This document shows positions 18,719-28,239 of a stretch of 64,000 nucleotides of DNA, piece after piece. The position numbers were made by a program, and so were the translations under genes. Each line of letters opens with the position of its first letter. Within the stretch, counting starts at the first letter, position 1. The notes beneath the pieces are model-generated. The model worked only from the letters and a program-made list of their open reading frames with translations, did no database searches and was not told the origin of the DNA. This stretch comes from Alphaproteobacteria bacterium (GTDB lineage: Bacteria; Pseudomonadota; Alphaproteobacteria; Rhizobiales; Rhizobiaceae): the NCBI GenBank assembly GCA_024742485.1, contig JANSYK010000001.1, positions 496,001-560,000 of the forward strand. The letters are read 5' to 3'.

Positions 18719-19570
18719 ATGAGTGAAAAGAGCGTATTCGTTGTCTCTGCCGACTGGCTACAAGAGCGGCTCGGCCCGACGGGCCCGAAGATCATCGATG
18801 CCTCCTGGTTTTTGCCGGCGCAAAAACGCAACCCACGACAGGAATTCAAGGAGGGGCATATTCCAGGGGCGGTGTTCTTTGACCAGGACCAGGTTGTCGA
18901 GCCTGGTGTCGACCTGCCCCACGCCCTGCCCTCACCCGCCGTGTTTGCCGATCATGCATCCCGGCTCGGACTGTCCAACGAAGACACGATCGTCGTCTAT
19001 GACAGCCTGGGAATGTTTACAGCGCCACGCGTGTGGTGGATGTTGCGCACCATGGGTGCCGAAAATGTCCTGTTGCTCGATGGCGGCTTTGACAATTGGA
19101 AGAAAGCCGGTCGACCAGTGACCAGTGAAGACACAACACCTGCTGCCGGCACATTTCGTCCGCGCTTCAACAAGCAGGCGGTAACCACCCTGGAAAACAT
19201 GCTCAGAATCGTTGACACACAGGCCATGCAGATCGCGGACGCCCGAGGTGCGGGCCGGTTTACCGGAGAGGAGCCGGAGCCGCGTGAGGGCATGAAGTCA
19301 GGGCACATGCCCGAGGCCCGAAATGTCCCGGTCTTCTCATTATCGCGTGATGGGGAGCTGAAATCGCTTCCCGAACTGCGCGCCGTGTTGAAGGAAGCCG
19401 GCATCGACATCACCAAACCGGTGGTCACGACATGCGGCTCCGGGGTGACAGCGGCTGTCATAACCCTGGCGCTGGAATCACTCGGCCAATCCAACACGTC
19501 CCTTTATGATGGTTCGTGGTCCGAATGGGGTGCTCTGGCAGATGCGCCGGTCACAACGGGTGAGGCCTGA
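18719..19570 (+). CDS. sseA: 3-mercaptopyruvate sulfurtransferase (tandem rhodanese)
   Basis: 283-aa two-domain rhodanese-family enzyme. The N-terminal inactive domain (about 1-140) contains GHIPGAVFFDQDQVVEPG. The C-terminal catalytic domain carries the active-site loop CGSGVTA with Cys239; that loop (rather than CRKGVT) indicates mercaptopyruvate over thiosulfate specificity. It transfers sulfur from 3-mercaptopyruvate, a cysteine breakdown product. 40 nt after alaX, and its stop overlaps the ATG of the next gene. Confidence 0.93.
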   Translation: MSEKSVFVVSADWLQERLGPTGPKIIDASWFLPAQKRNPRQEFKEGHIPGAVFFDQDQVVEPGVDLPHALPSPAVFADHASRLGLSNEDTIVVYDSLGMFTAPRVWWMLRTMGAENVLLLDGGFDNWKKAGRPVTSEDTTPAAGTFRPRFNKQAVTTLENMLRIVDTQAMQIADARGAGRFTGEEPEPREGMKSGHMPEARNVPVFSLSRDGELKSLPELRAVLKEAGIDITKPVVTTCGSGVTAAVITLALESLGQSNTSLYDGSWSEWGALADAPVTTGEA

Positions 19571-20130
19571 TGGCGAAAATACCGCCGCTCAAGGCTGTGG
19601 TGACATATCTCGAGCAGACAGAGCGTCCCAAACTGTTTGTTCCGATGCCCGTCAATCTGCAGGTAGCGCTGATGAAGCAGGCTGAAATGCCGTTGCATTT
19701 CTATCGCTATCTGCAATTCCGCACAGGTCTGGAATACCATTGGGTGGCGCGCCTGCGTCTCGATGATGAGGCTCTTCGCAACATCATTCATGATCCGGCA
19801 ACGATCATCCATGTCCTTTATCTCAAAGGAGCACCGGCAGGTTTTTTCGAGCTGTACAGCACGGATCAGGAAACGGTCAGCCTGGAGTATTTCGGCCTCA
19901 TGCCGCACGCGCGCGGGCTTGGTCTTGGCCGCTGGTTTCTGTTGCAGGCGCTGGAAGCTGCCTGGGGCCTCAATCCACTCAGGGTCAAGGTCAGCACATG
20001 TACGCTTGATCACGGTGCGGCGTTGCCGTTGTACCAGAAAATCGGCTTTAACCCTGTCGGGCAGAGCGAGACATTCATCAACCCGCTGACGGACAAGGAC
20101 ATTCTCCGCATCAACCATGCGGACGCCTGA
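19570..20130 (+). CDS. GNAT-family N-acetyltransferase
   Basis: 186-aa acetyltransferase. The CoA-binding region EYFGLMPHARGLGLGRWFLL and the C-terminal HGAALPLYQKIGFNPVGQSE are typical GNAT motifs A and B. It overlaps the sseA stop (TGATG), so it is translationally coupled to the cysK-alaX-sseA run. The substrate is unknown; a role in cysteine or sulfur metabolism is only suggested by position. Confidence 0.87.
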   Translation: MAKIPPLKAVVTYLEQTERPKLFVPMPVNLQVALMKQAEMPLHFYRYLQFRTGLEYHWVARLRLDDEALRNIIHDPATIIHVLYLKGAPAGFFELYSTDQETVSLEYFGLMPHARGLGLGRWFLLQALEAAWGLNPLRVKVSTCTLDHGAALPLYQKIGFNPVGQSETFINPLTDKDILRINHADA

Positions 20131-20158
20131 AGCAATTTTGGTTCAGGATCTGTTGGGC

Positions 20159-20190
20159 GCCGGCACGTTCTGTCCTGCGACCGTGCCGGC
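20159..20190. terminator. Bidirectional terminator-like hairpin between convergent genes
   Basis: Perfect 9-bp GC-rich stem GCCGGCACG/CGTGCCGGC with a 14-nt loop, followed by TGTTT on the plus strand. It sits in the 68-bp gap between the GNAT gene (plus) and ald (minus), where both transcripts must end. Confidence 0.6.
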
Positions 20191-20198
20191 TGTTTCGC

Positions 20199-21317
20199 TT
20201 ATGCGACTTTGAGCGCGACTGCCGGCTCCGACAGTTCATAACCAAGTGCTTCGGCCACCGGCCTGTTGGTCACGCGACCACGATGCACATTGAGGCCAGC
20301 CCTGAGATGCCGATCTTCGGCAATGGCTTCCAGCCCCTTGTCGGCCAGCTGAAGTCCATAATGCAGCGTAGCATTGTTGAGGGCATGGGCTGATGTCACC
20401 GGCACCGCACCCGGCATGTTGGCCACACAATAATGTACCACACCATCGACTTCGTAGGTCGGATCGGAATGGGTTGTTGCGTGGGAGGTTTCAAAACACC
20501 CTCCCTGATCAATCGCCACGTCGACAATCACCGAGCCCTTGTTCATGCCCGAGAGCATTTCGCGGGTCACCAGCTTAGGCGCAGCCGCACCCGGGATCAG
20601 GACAGCGCCAACAACGACATCTGCCGAAAAGACTTCGGTTTCCAGCGCTTCAATTGTCGAATACCGCGTGTGAACACGGCCATTGAAGATATCGTCCAAC
20701 TGGCGCAATCGCGGGATCGAACGGTCGACAATGGTCACATCAGCACCAAGACCGACCGCCATTTTGGCAGCATTCAGGCCGACAACGCCGCCGCCGATAA
20801 TTGTGACCTTGCCTGGTAATACACCGGGCACGCCACCCAGAAGAACACCCCGGCCACCATTGGCCTTCTGCAGGGCCGTCGCACCTGCCTGGATCGCCAG
20901 GCGACCGGCAACTTCTGACATCGGCGCCAGTAACGGCAAGCCGCCATGATCGTCGGTCACTGTCTCATAGGCGATCGCCGTGCAGCCGGATTGAAGCAAA
21001 CCCTTTGTCTGCTCCGGATCGGGAGCCAGGTGCAGATAGGTGTAGAGCAGTTGGTCTTCACGCAGCATGGTCCATTCAGAGGGCTGAGGTTCCTTGACCT
21101 TGACGATCATGTCGGACCGCTCGAACACATCCTTCGCCGTCGGAACGATCTTGGCGCCGGCAGCCTGATAGACACCATCATCGGCATCGATACCGGCGCC
21201 AGCACCCGTTTCGATGATCACCTCATGTCCGTGCGCCACATATTCGCGGACGGAACCCGGTGTCAGGCCGACACGGTATTCATGGTCTTTGATTTCCTTC
21301 GGGCAACCAACGCGCAT
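20199..21317 (-). CDS. ald: Alanine dehydrogenase
   Basis: 372-aa NAD-dependent enzyme interconverting L-alanine and pyruvate plus ammonia. Recognisable segments are the N-terminal [20 protein letters not shown], the catalytic His region ([10 protein letters not shown]), the NAD-binding [20 protein letters not shown] and the C-terminal [23 protein letters not shown] 21317 is preceded by GGGAG at good spacing; an upstream in-frame start 15 nt earlier would add five residues. Divergent from an Lrp-type gene, the usual AldR-type arrangement, so alanine-responsive control is likely. Confidence 0.95.
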   Translation of the reverse strand: MRVGCPKEIKDHEYRVGLTPGSVREYVAHGHEVIIETGAGAGIDADDGVYQAAGAKIVPTAKDVFERSDMIVKVKEPQPSEWTMLREDQLLYTYLHLAPDPEQTKGLLQSGCTAIAYETVTDDHGGLPLLAPMSEVAGRLAIQAGATALQKANGGRGVLLGGVPGVLPGKVTIIGGGVVGLNAAKMAVGLGADVTIVDRSIPRLRQLDDIFNGRVHTRYSTIEALETEVFSADVVVGAVLIPGAAAPKLVTREMLSGMNKGSVIVDVAIDQGGCFETSHATTHSDPTYEVDGVVHYCVANMPGAVPVTSAHALNNATLHYGLQLADKGLEAIAEDRHLRAGLNVHRGRVTNRPVAEALGYELSEPAVALKVA

Positions 21318-21477
21318 CTCAATCACTCCCATTTGGTCGGCGCCGTCGCGCGCCGTTCAATATCCTTGCGCATAGAAAACCATTTTCATCCCGAAATGTC
21401 CTTGCAAACAGAGGTGGAAAGATAGTTCTTTTTCGAATATTATTGCGTGAAATGGCAAATCATCGAAGAAACCTTCA

Positions 21478-21948
21478 ATGGACAAGTTAGACGCAATCGA
21501 TATCGCGATTCTCCGAACTCTGCAGGAGGACGGACGCATCTCCAACGCGAACCTGGCTGACCGGGTGGGTCTGTCCGCCTCGGCCTGCTCGCGCCGCCTG
21601 GACATTCTGGAAACATCCGGAGTGATCCGCGGCTATCATGCGCGCCTTTCCAACAAGGCGCTCGACTATGGCATGACGGCGATTGTCCATATCTCTTTGT
21701 CCGGCCAATTCGAAAAGACGCTCAGCGAATTCGAGGCAGCCGTCAAACGCTGTCCGAATGTCCTCGTCTGTTATCTGATGTCGGGAGAATATGACTATAT
21801 ATTGCGTGTCGCAGCGAAGGATCTGGAAGATTATGAACGCATCCACAAGGAATGGCTTTCGGCCCTTCCACATGTGGTGCGCATCAACTCCGCTTTTGCA
21901 TTGCGCGAAGTCATTGATCGGCCCAATATTGATGTCGATATGCGCTGA
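21478..21948 (+). CDS. Lrp/AsnC-family transcriptional regulator (AldR-like)
   Basis: 156-aa regulator. The N-terminal winged HTH (DAIDIAILRTLQEDGRISNA, then LADRVGLSASACSRRLDIL) is followed by a RAM/ACT effector domain. The 160-bp gap shared with ald holds two TCCTTGC direct repeats (21363-21369, 21399-21405) and several TTGC/GCAA elements that could be binding sites. By analogy with known pairs it should activate ald in response to alanine. Confidence 0.9.
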   Translation: MDKLDAIDIAILRTLQEDGRISNANLADRVGLSASACSRRLDILETSGVIRGYHARLSNKALDYGMTAIVHISLSGQFEKTLSEFEAAVKRCPNVLVCYLMSGEYDYILRVAAKDLEDYERIHKEWLSALPHVVRINSAFALREVIDRPNIDVDMR

Positions 21949-21986
21949 CCGGACGCGGTCGACCAGACAGGAGACCACAAGAGACA

Positions 21987-22970
21987 ATGACAAAACGTTC
22001 CAAGGCGAAATGGATCCTTTACGGGATCATTGTTCTGCTCGTCGCCGCGGCGGTGCTCTTCCTGATGGGTCCACGAACCGAAGTCAGCACCCGCATCACC
22101 TTCGATGCGACGACGGTCGGCGAAGACATTGAAGACTATCTTGCATCCCGTGAGGCCCGCTTCACCGACATTCGCGAAGGGTTGCAGAAACAGATCGTCT
22201 GGGCCTACCCGCTTTCGAAGGCAAAGACGCCACTTTCCATTGTCTATGTCCACGGCTTTTCCGCGTCACTCGGGGAAGTCCGCCCACTGCCGGACATGGT
22301 TGCCGAACGTCTTGGCGCCAATCTGTTTTTTACCCGCCTGACAGGCCATGGCCGGACCGGTGACGCCATGGGCGAGGCAACGGTCGAAGCCTGGATCAAC
22401 GACATGGCCGAAGCCATTGAAATCGGTCGCCGTCTGGGCGAGCGCGTGATCATCATGGGCACGTCGACGGGCGGGTCGCTGGACACCTGGGCTGCTGCTC
22501 AACCCCGGCTGATCAACGGCGTGGCTGGTATCGTCAACATATCCCCCAATTACGGCGTCAACGATCCGGCCGCGGCAATCCTGACTTGGCCCTGGGCCCG
22601 GCAGATCGCCGAACTTGTCGTCGGTGAACGCCGCTCATTCGAACCTGTCAACGACCTTCACAAGCGTTTCTGGACTCATGAATACCCCACTGCAGCCGTC
22701 CTGCCGATGGCCGAATTGGTCAAACTGACCAACGCAGCCGAAATTCACAACATCCAGGTGCCGGCCCTGTTTATCTTCTCCGAGAAAGACACGGTCGTGC
22801 GCCCGGACAAAACGCGGGAAATCGCTGAAACCTGGGGCGCTCGCACGCAAATCGTTGTCATCGACAACAGCGAGGATCCAGACAATCACGTAATTGCCGG
22901 CGATGCCAAATCACCGTCGACAACGGGTGAAATCGCCGACATCGTTACCGATTGGATCGAGGCCCTTTAG
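21987..22970 (+). CDS. Membrane-anchored alpha/beta hydrolase
   Basis: 327-aa protein with a single N-terminal membrane helix (WILYGIIVLLVAAAVLFLMG), then an alpha/beta-hydrolase domain. The oxyanion-hole region is VYVHGFSASLGEV. The nucleophile elbow GTSTGG has Ser160. The catalytic Asp is probably in IFSEKDTVV, and the His is in DNHVIAGD near the C-terminus. Probably a periplasm-facing esterase or lipase-like enzyme of unknown substrate. It follows the Lrp gene by 38 nt but appears functionally separate. Confidence 0.8.
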   Translation: MTKRSKAKWILYGIIVLLVAAAVLFLMGPRTEVSTRITFDATTVGEDIEDYLASREARFTDIREGLQKQIVWAYPLSKAKTPLSIVYVHGFSASLGEVRPLPDMVAERLGANLFFTRLTGHGRTGDAMGEATVEAWINDMAEAIEIGRRLGERVIIMGTSTGGSLDTWAAAQPRLINGVAGIVNISPNYGVNDPAAAILTWPWARQIAELVVGERRSFEPVNDLHKRFWTHEYPTAAVLPMAELVKLTNAAEIHNIQVPALFIFSEKDTVVRPDKTREIAETWGARTQIVVIDNSEDPDNHVIAGDAKSPSTTGEIADIVTDWIEAL

Positions 22971-23246
22971 ACGTATTCAGTTTTCGGCGCTGTTGGCGGA
23001 TTCTGAAAACATCACCAAAATCAACGATTGGCACCGTAGTCACGTTTCTGACAGACGTGAACCGCTCCGAACCCGTTTGATCGAATGATTGGCCCAATCC
23101 GTTGAGGCACCCCATTGGGAGCAAACAACGGAAACAAGGCTGAAACCGGGCCATTCCGTCAATATTGGCCTTAAGTTTATTCCACCTGTGGTGGGAGTCA
23201 CCTAGGCCTTTCCCATTGAGTAGATTGCGGCTTAAGGACTCCAAAA

Positions 23247-23936
23247 ATGTATTTCAAACAATTTCCGCTGAGCTGCCTGGCTCTGGGCGCATCCATTGGC
23301 ATGGCCATGGCAGCCGATTCAGATACGCCAGCTGTCGTAACTCCGGCACAAATGCCCTTCTATCTGAGTTTGCATGGCGGCGTCACCTTTCCGGACAATC
23401 CCGACATCGTATTTGATTTGCTCGGACAAACCGGCGTACCGGGCCGGGGAAACAACGACAATGGCTATCGGGTCGGTGGTGCGTTGGGATACGGTTTCAA
23501 CGAATTGCTGAGCGGTGAGGTTGAAGTCTCATACGCAAACTCGGATGTTAACTCCATTTATGCCGGCGGCATCTTTAACGTGACCACCCCGACGACCGGT
23601 GATGGGAGTCTGTGGACCACCATGGGCAACATTGTGCTTGGTCACGATATGGGCGGATGGCGGCCTTATGTCGGCGCCGGTGCCGGTGCGGCACGTATGG
23701 ATCTCGACGTCAGCGGCTTCGGATCCGGTGTTGATGACCATGACTGGACGTGGGCGGTACAGGCCTTTGCAGGTGCTGATCTCTCCCTGACCCAGAACAT
23801 GTCGATCGGCGCCCGCTATCGCTATCAGCACGTTGGCTCAACCAATTTCAGCGACGGAAACGGATTGCCGATTGGCCTGGACGAGACAGGAGTTCACAGT
23901 ATCGAAGCGGTTTTGACTGTAAACTTCGGAAACTAA
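23247..23936 (+). CDS. Outer membrane beta-barrel protein (Omp25/31-like)
   Basis: 229-aa porin-like protein. The signal peptide (MYFKQFPLSCLALGASIGMA, cleavage after MAMA) is followed by alternating amphipathic strands with glycine/aromatic patterning such as GYRVGGALGYGFNELLSGEV, LGHDMGGWRPYVGAGAGAA and MSIGARYRYQHV. It ends on a beta-signal AVLTVNFGN with the penultimate-strand pattern and terminal polar residue of OMPs. An intrinsic terminator follows at 23962. Resembles the eight-stranded surface-antigen family; the exact role is unknown. Confidence 0.82.
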   Translation: MYFKQFPLSCLALGASIGMAMAADSDTPAVVTPAQMPFYLSLHGGVTFPDNPDIVFDLLGQTGVPGRGNNDNGYRVGGALGYGFNELLSGEVEVSYANSDVNSIYAGGIFNVTTPTTGDGSLWTTMGNIVLGHDMGGWRPYVGAGAGAARMDLDVSGFGSGVDDHDWTWAVQAFAGADLSLTQNMSIGARYRYQHVGSTNFSDGNGLPIGLDETGVHSIEAVLTVNFGN

Positions 23937-23961
23937 CGCGCCATAGTTTTTCAGATTTAAG

Positions 23962-23984
23962 GGCTTCGCGGTGCGAAGCCTTTT
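23962..23984 (+). terminator. Rho-independent terminator of the outer membrane protein gene
   Basis: Stem GGCTTCGC/GCGAAGCC (8 bp perfect) with a GGT loop and TTTT immediately after, 26 bp past the stop codon. Confidence 0.85.
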
Positions 23985-24058
23985 GCTCCCAGTTTAAGCG
24001 CCTGTCGGCGTGTTCTGCGGTTCGGTTGAGCCTTCCGGCCGGAGCAATGTGGACATCC

Positions 24059-25255
24059 TCATTGGGATTCCGACGGTGGTTTGTCGGAAATGAAGAGATA
24101 GATGAATAGCGATGCCGCAAGCAGAGCTGCATAAGTGGCAAACAGCATCGAAAATGCCCGTTCCGGCGCGGCTGGATCGAAAGTTGCGGTCACCACGCGG
24201 CCGGTCACGAATTGCATGACACCAACGCCGCCTATCGCAAAGAAATTCATCAGTGTGACGCCGCGCCCGATCAGATGCACCGGGAAAAAGGCCTTCGCAT
24301 GGGCGATCAGCAGTCCGTAGCTCGCGCCGAACAAACCTGCGGCAAACATCAGTGCCGACACTTGCCAAAGCGGCTGTGACGGAAGAAACGCCAACAGGAC
24401 CAGCGAAAGGAGGGAGCCGCCATTGCCGATGGCGGCAACCCATTTTCGCGTCCGGAATATCGTGTCGAGCGGACCATACAGGAAGGCGCCGAGAATCATG
24501 GAAATCGCCATGAAAAGCGTAATATTGCCGATGACCGGCAGCGACGCGTCATACACATCCGCCAGATAAGGCCCAATCCACAGCCCACGAATGCCCGCGG
24601 AGGGAGCGTAATGAATCGCAATCAGCGGGATGATGAGCCACAGCACTGGCGTTTTGAGCAGTTGAACATAGCCAGAAAACCCTTGACTTGAACCGTCATC
24701 GGATTCGATCTCCGGATCCTCCACGAGCTTCAGGATTGCTATCGCAATAACCAATGTGACCACGCCAAGAAACATCATGCTCGGACGCCAGCCAAACGCC
24801 TCGACGGCGATGGCCAGTGGTTTTGCCCCGATCACGTTTCCGGCCGTCCCGGTGGCGACGAACCATGAAGAAAGAACAGCAAACCGTGCCGCCGGATAGA
24901 TCCGGGCAAACAGAAAAAACGCTGCCATCAGCACGGGAGAGCAGCCAATCCCGATCAACGCCATGGCCAGGATGATGTGAAATGGCGAGCTTGCCAATGC
25001 AAACAGCAAAGCCCCGCCACCACCGCCAACCGCCAGCAGATAGGCCGCTGTGCGGCGTGGCCCGAAACGGTCCAGGGAAACGCCGACGGCAAACTGCATC
25101 AAGGCAAAAGCCATGAACCAGCCACCGGAAGCCAATGACAGGTCAGCCTTGTCGGCTCCAAGCTCATCGATCAGATTGGGTGTCAAAACCGCGAGAAATG
25201 ATCGGTAAAACTGGGAAAGGATATAGGATGCAAGAAGCGCCGCAATTCCAGCCAT
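24059..25255 (-). CDS. Major facilitator superfamily transporter
   Basis: 398-aa membrane protein with about 12 hydrophobic segments. The MFS cytoplasmic loop 2-3 signature lies in GVSLDRFGPRRTAAYLLAVG, and a related loop is present between helices 8 and 9 (YGPLDTIFRTRKWVAAIG). The substrate is not inferable, and neither neighbour gives a hint. A convergent OMP gene with its terminator lies beyond the 3' end. Confidence 0.88.
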   Translation of the reverse strand: MAGIAALLASYILSQFYRSFLAVLTPNLIDELGADKADLSLASGGWFMAFALMQFAVGVSLDRFGPRRTAAYLLAVGGGGGALLFALASSPFHIILAMALIGIGCSPVLMAAFFLFARIYPAARFAVLSSWFVATGTAGNVIGAKPLAIAVEAFGWRPSMMFLGVVTLVIAIAILKLVEDPEIESDDGSSQGFSGYVQLLKTPVLWLIIPLIAIHYAPSAGIRGLWIGPYLADVYDASLPVIGNITLFMAISMILGAFLYGPLDTIFRTRKWVAAIGNGGSLLSLVLLAFLPSQPLWQVSALMFAAGLFGASYGLLIAHAKAFFPVHLIGRGVTLMNFFAIGGVGVMQFVTGRVVTATFDPAAPERAFSMLFATYAALLAASLFIYLFISDKPPSESQ

Positions 25256-25347
25256 TTAATCGGGTTCCCCTGCATGCATAGCGGCGGCTGCGCTCCAGTC
25301 ACGATTCGGTCGCTCAGCGCCGTTGAACAAGCCATGCGCCATTGTCG

Positions 25348-26598
25348 TCAAATAATCAAATTCGCCAGAACTTCATTGTCGGTGATGTCCTGATAACGCA
25401 TGCCGGCCGTGTCGAAGGCCGCTGTGAGCGCTTCGAAATTGGTCGGGTTGCTGGTTTCGATGCCGATCAGGATCGAGCCGAAATTGCGGGCCGATTTCTT
25501 CAGATATTCGAAGCGGGCAATATCGTCATCCGGACCCAGCATGTTGAGAAAATCGCGAAGTGCGCCGGGCCGCTGGGCCAATCGCAGTATGAAATACTTC
25601 TTCAGGCCCGAATGGCGCATCGCCCGTTCCTTGATATCCGGCAACCGTTCGAAATCGAAATTGCCGCCCGAGACAATGACGACAATGGTTTTGCCGGCCA
25701 GTTCGGCGCGGTTCAGGTTGTCGAGTGCACAGATGGCCAGTGCCCCGGCCGGTTCGAGCACCACGCCTTCAATGTTCAGGAGGTCCGAAATGGTGACGCA
25801 CAACGCGTTCTCTTCGATCAGCAGAACCTGTTCGGGTGAAAAGCGGCTCAGCACGTTGAAATTGCGCTCGCCGATTTCGGCCACCGCCGCCCCGTCGACG
25901 AAATTGTCGACCTGCTCCAGTTTGACTCGCATTCCCGCCTCAAGGCTCTGCTTGAGGCTTGGTGCACCGGCCGGTTCACAGAAAACATAAGCATCATCAT
26001 CGACCGTGCCGGAGAAATACCCGGCAAGGCCAGCCGACAAGCCGCCGCCGCCAACAGGGACAATCAATCGATCGATCGATGCGTCCCGCGGCAATTGTTG
26101 CGAAATCTCCGCCCCGACCGTTGCCTGCCCTTCGATAATGTCATCATGATCGAAGGGCGGCACCATCAAAGCCCCCTCCTCCGTCGCATAATCCTTGGCA
26201 GCCGCGTAGCACTCGTCGAAAATGTCTCCGACAAGGCGCACCTCGATGAAACCGCCGCCGAAGGTTTCCGTCTTGTGGATCTTTTGTTGCGGTGTGGTCA
26301 CCGGCATGAACACCACGCCACGTTTTCCAAAATGCCGACAGACATAGGCAAAACCCTGCGCATGATTGCCCGCCGACGCACAGACAAAACGATCCGTCAA
26401 AGGCGCGTCGTCGAGAGCCTTGCGGAAGAAATTGAATGCACCGCGAATCTTGTAGGAGCGTACTGGCGACAGGTCCTCACGCTTGAGATAGATTTGTGCG
26501 CCATAGCGAGCACTCAGATGATCGTTCAATTGCAACGGGGTCGGCGCAAATAGATCCCGCATGGCGCTCATGGCAGCCTTGACGTCCTGGTTATTCAT
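25348..26598 (-). CDS. ilvA: Threonine ammonia-lyase (threonine dehydratase)
   Basis: 416-aa PLP enzyme deaminating threonine to 2-oxobutanoate, the first step of isoleucine synthesis. PLP-lysine is in VRSYKIRGAFNFFRKAL. The SAGNHAQGFAY loop and the glycine-rich PVGGGGLSAGLAGYF phosphate cup are present. The C-terminal ACT-like segment (IARFEYLKKSARNFGSILIG) indicates allosteric control by isoleucine, as in the Bacillus-length enzyme rather than the 510-aa enterobacterial one. With ilvD at 2.4 kb this gives two branched-chain amino acid genes in the window, not adjacent. Confidence 0.93.
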   Translation of the reverse strand: MNNQDVKAAMSAMRDLFAPTPLQLNDHLSARYGAQIYLKREDLSPVRSYKIRGAFNFFRKALDDAPLTDRFVCASAGNHAQGFAYVCRHFGKRGVVFMPVTTPQQKIHKTETFGGGFIEVRLVGDIFDECYAAAKDYATEEGALMVPPFDHDDIIEGQATVGAEISQQLPRDASIDRLIVPVGGGGLSAGLAGYFSGTVDDDAYVFCEPAGAPSLKQSLEAGMRVKLEQVDNFVDGAAVAEIGERNFNVLSRFSPEQVLLIEENALCVTISDLLNIEGVVLEPAGALAICALDNLNRAELAGKTIVVIVSGGNFDFERLPDIKERAMRHSGLKKYFILRLAQRPGALRDFLNMLGPDDDIARFEYLKKSARNFGSILIGIETSNPTNFEALTAAFDTAGMRYQDITDNEVLANLII

Positions 26599-26899
26599 CG
26601 ATCCATCCCATTTTGGTGAAAATGCCGAAAGAGGCCCGGCACGCCCGAGGGCTCAATAGCCCACAGCCAAAGGCAACGACAATAGCTGATTCATTGATCG
26701 TGCCGTTGCATGTCAACAGAACCGCATGTGAAGCGAATGCCGCAAAGGAGAAACCGGCAACGGCAATGGACTGTAGGTTTTGTTTTCGATGCGGTCATCA
26801 ACGCGGCGCTTTGCACCTGATTATCGACGGCTCGATCGCGATGGCCCGCACACGGGGCTTGCAATCCTTGGCTGGATAATTACGAGTATCACCCCGTGC
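26599..26899. other. Intergenic region between ilvA and tRNA-Leu
   Basis: 301 bp holding the divergent promoters of ilvA (minus) and tRNA-Leu (plus). A GGATAATTA element at 26874-26882 is a plausible -10 for the tRNA, but no good -35 was found. No supported ORF, hairpin terminator or long repeat was seen. Confidence 0.4.
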
Positions 26900-26986
26900 C
26901 CCCTTGGCGAAATTGGTATACGCAACAGACTTAAAATCTGTCACCCGATAGGGTTTGCCGGTTCAAGTCCGGCAGGGGGCACCACA
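26900..26986 (+). tRNA. tRNA-Leu (UAA)
   Basis: Acceptor GCCCCCT pairs with AGGGGGC (26976-26982), A73 at 26983, encoded CCA 26984-26986. The anticodon loop ACTTAAAAT gives UAA. The long variable arm (CACCCGATAGGGTTT) is the class II feature expected of tRNA-Leu. T-arm GCCGG-TTCAAGT-CCGGC. Confidence 0.96.
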
Positions 26987-27064
26987 ATCAATCCGGTTCA
27001 CACAGACCCCGCAATTCGGGAATTGTGAACCCATCTCACTCAACCGGGAGCACTTTGCGGCACT

Positions 27065-27319
27065 GTGACGGAAGCGGAAAAAAGAGCATTTCAGCAAGGA
27101 TTCATCGGTCCGCGTCCGGGCAGCAATTACTGGCCAATGGTGGTGTTGAAATTTGCTGGTGAGACCATTCCGGGACAGAGGATCAATGATCTGTGCGCTT
27201 CCGGAGAGTTGATCGCCACACCAGTACAAGGTGAGCTGCATACGCTGGTTGGCAATGGCGAAGACCTGCCGGATGTCGACTGCACCCACCGGTTTGAAAT
27301 TGCAAAATCGGTTCGCTGA
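27065..27319 (+). CDS. Small hypothetical protein (84 aa)
   Basis: GTG-initiated 84-aa ORF with protein-like composition (VTEAEKRAFQQGFIGPRPGS at the start, VVLKFAGETIPGQRINDLCA centrally). I do not recognise a family, and no signal peptide or membrane helix is present. It sits 79 nt after tRNA-Leu and 65 nt before the CinA-like gene, which has its own strong ribosome-binding site. The best Shine-Dalgarno candidate for this ORF (GGGAG) is distant, which lowers confidence. Confidence 0.5.
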   Translation: MTEAEKRAFQQGFIGPRPGSNYWPMVVLKFAGETIPGQRINDLCASGELIATPVQGELHTLVGNGEDLPDVDCTHRFEIAKSVR

Positions 27320-27383
27320 ACCCGACTTGCCGCCCCGCCTGATGCGCGCTACCAGTCAGCCAATTCGCCCTGAAGGAGATTGT

Positions 27384-28136
27384 ATGCCCCAGTCCCACGT
27401 CACCGCGGCCATGATAGCGATTGGCGATGAATTGCTGTCCGGCCGCACCAAGGACAAGAACATCAGTCACCTCGCCGACATGCTGACCACGGCGGGCATT
27501 GATCTCATGGAAGTCCGTATCATCGGCGATGATGAACCGGCCATCATCTCCGCGATCAACGAATTGCGGTCGCGCTACACCTATGTTTTCACATCGGGTG
27601 GCATCGGACCCACTCATGATGACATTACGGCCGAGGCCGTATCGAAAGCCGTTGGCCTGCCCTGTGAGCATGATCAGCAGGCCATGGACATCATGGGGGC
27701 CGTCTACCGGTCACGCGGCATGGAGTTCACCGATGCGCGCATGCGCATGGCGCGGATGCCACGTGGCGCCAAACATATTCGCAATCCGGTTTCGACGGCG
27801 CCTGGTTTCACCATCGAAAATGTCCATGTGATGGCCGGTGTTCCGTCGATCTTTCAGGCGATGCTCGACACGTTGCTCCCGACCCTGCAGACAGGCATCG
27901 CCGTCCAGTCGGTCGCCATCGACTGTCCCTATGGCGAAGGCACGATCGGGGAGCCGCTCGGTGCCATTCAGCAGGACCATCCTTCGACCGTCATCGGCTC
28001 ATATCCGCGCTTCGATGGAGAGACCTATTCCACCCAGATCGTTGTCAGGGGACGCGACCGTCCGGCCATTGATGCAGCGGCTGCCGATGTCAAAGCAATG
28101 CTCGATCGCATCCAGACCGCAAAAGGCAATCCGTAA
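27384..28136 (+). CDS. CinA-like molybdopterin-binding domain protein
   Basis: 250-aa protein of the COG1058 family. Only the N-terminal MoCF-type domain of CinA is present (AMIAIGDELLSGRTKDKNIS, then TSGGIGPTHDDITAEAV). The C-terminal nicotinamide-nucleotide amidase domain is absent. CinA-family proteins act in NMN deamidation or ADP-ribose pyrophosphatase reactions; which applies here is unknown. ATG 27384 is fixed by AAGGAG at 27373-27378; the frame extends 51 codons further up without support. Confidence 0.88.
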   Translation: MPQSHVTAAMIAIGDELLSGRTKDKNISHLADMLTTAGIDLMEVRIIGDDEPAIISAINELRSRYTYVFTSGGIGPTHDDITAEAVSKAVGLPCEHDQQAMDIMGAVYRSRGMEFTDARMRMARMPRGAKHIRNPVSTAPGFTIENVHVMAGVPSIFQAMLDTLLPTLQTGIAVQSVAIDCPYGEGTIGEPLGAIQQDHPSTVIGSYPRFDGETYSTQIVVRGRDRPAIDAAAADVKAMLDRIQTAKGNP

Positions 28137-28239
28137 GAAGCAGCAACGCATTGATATTCCGCGATTGATGCATATCAAGGAACCTCACGTCTGATCGTAG
28201 GATAGTCCGGTGAGTTCCTTGGGCGCAACGGAGATATCC

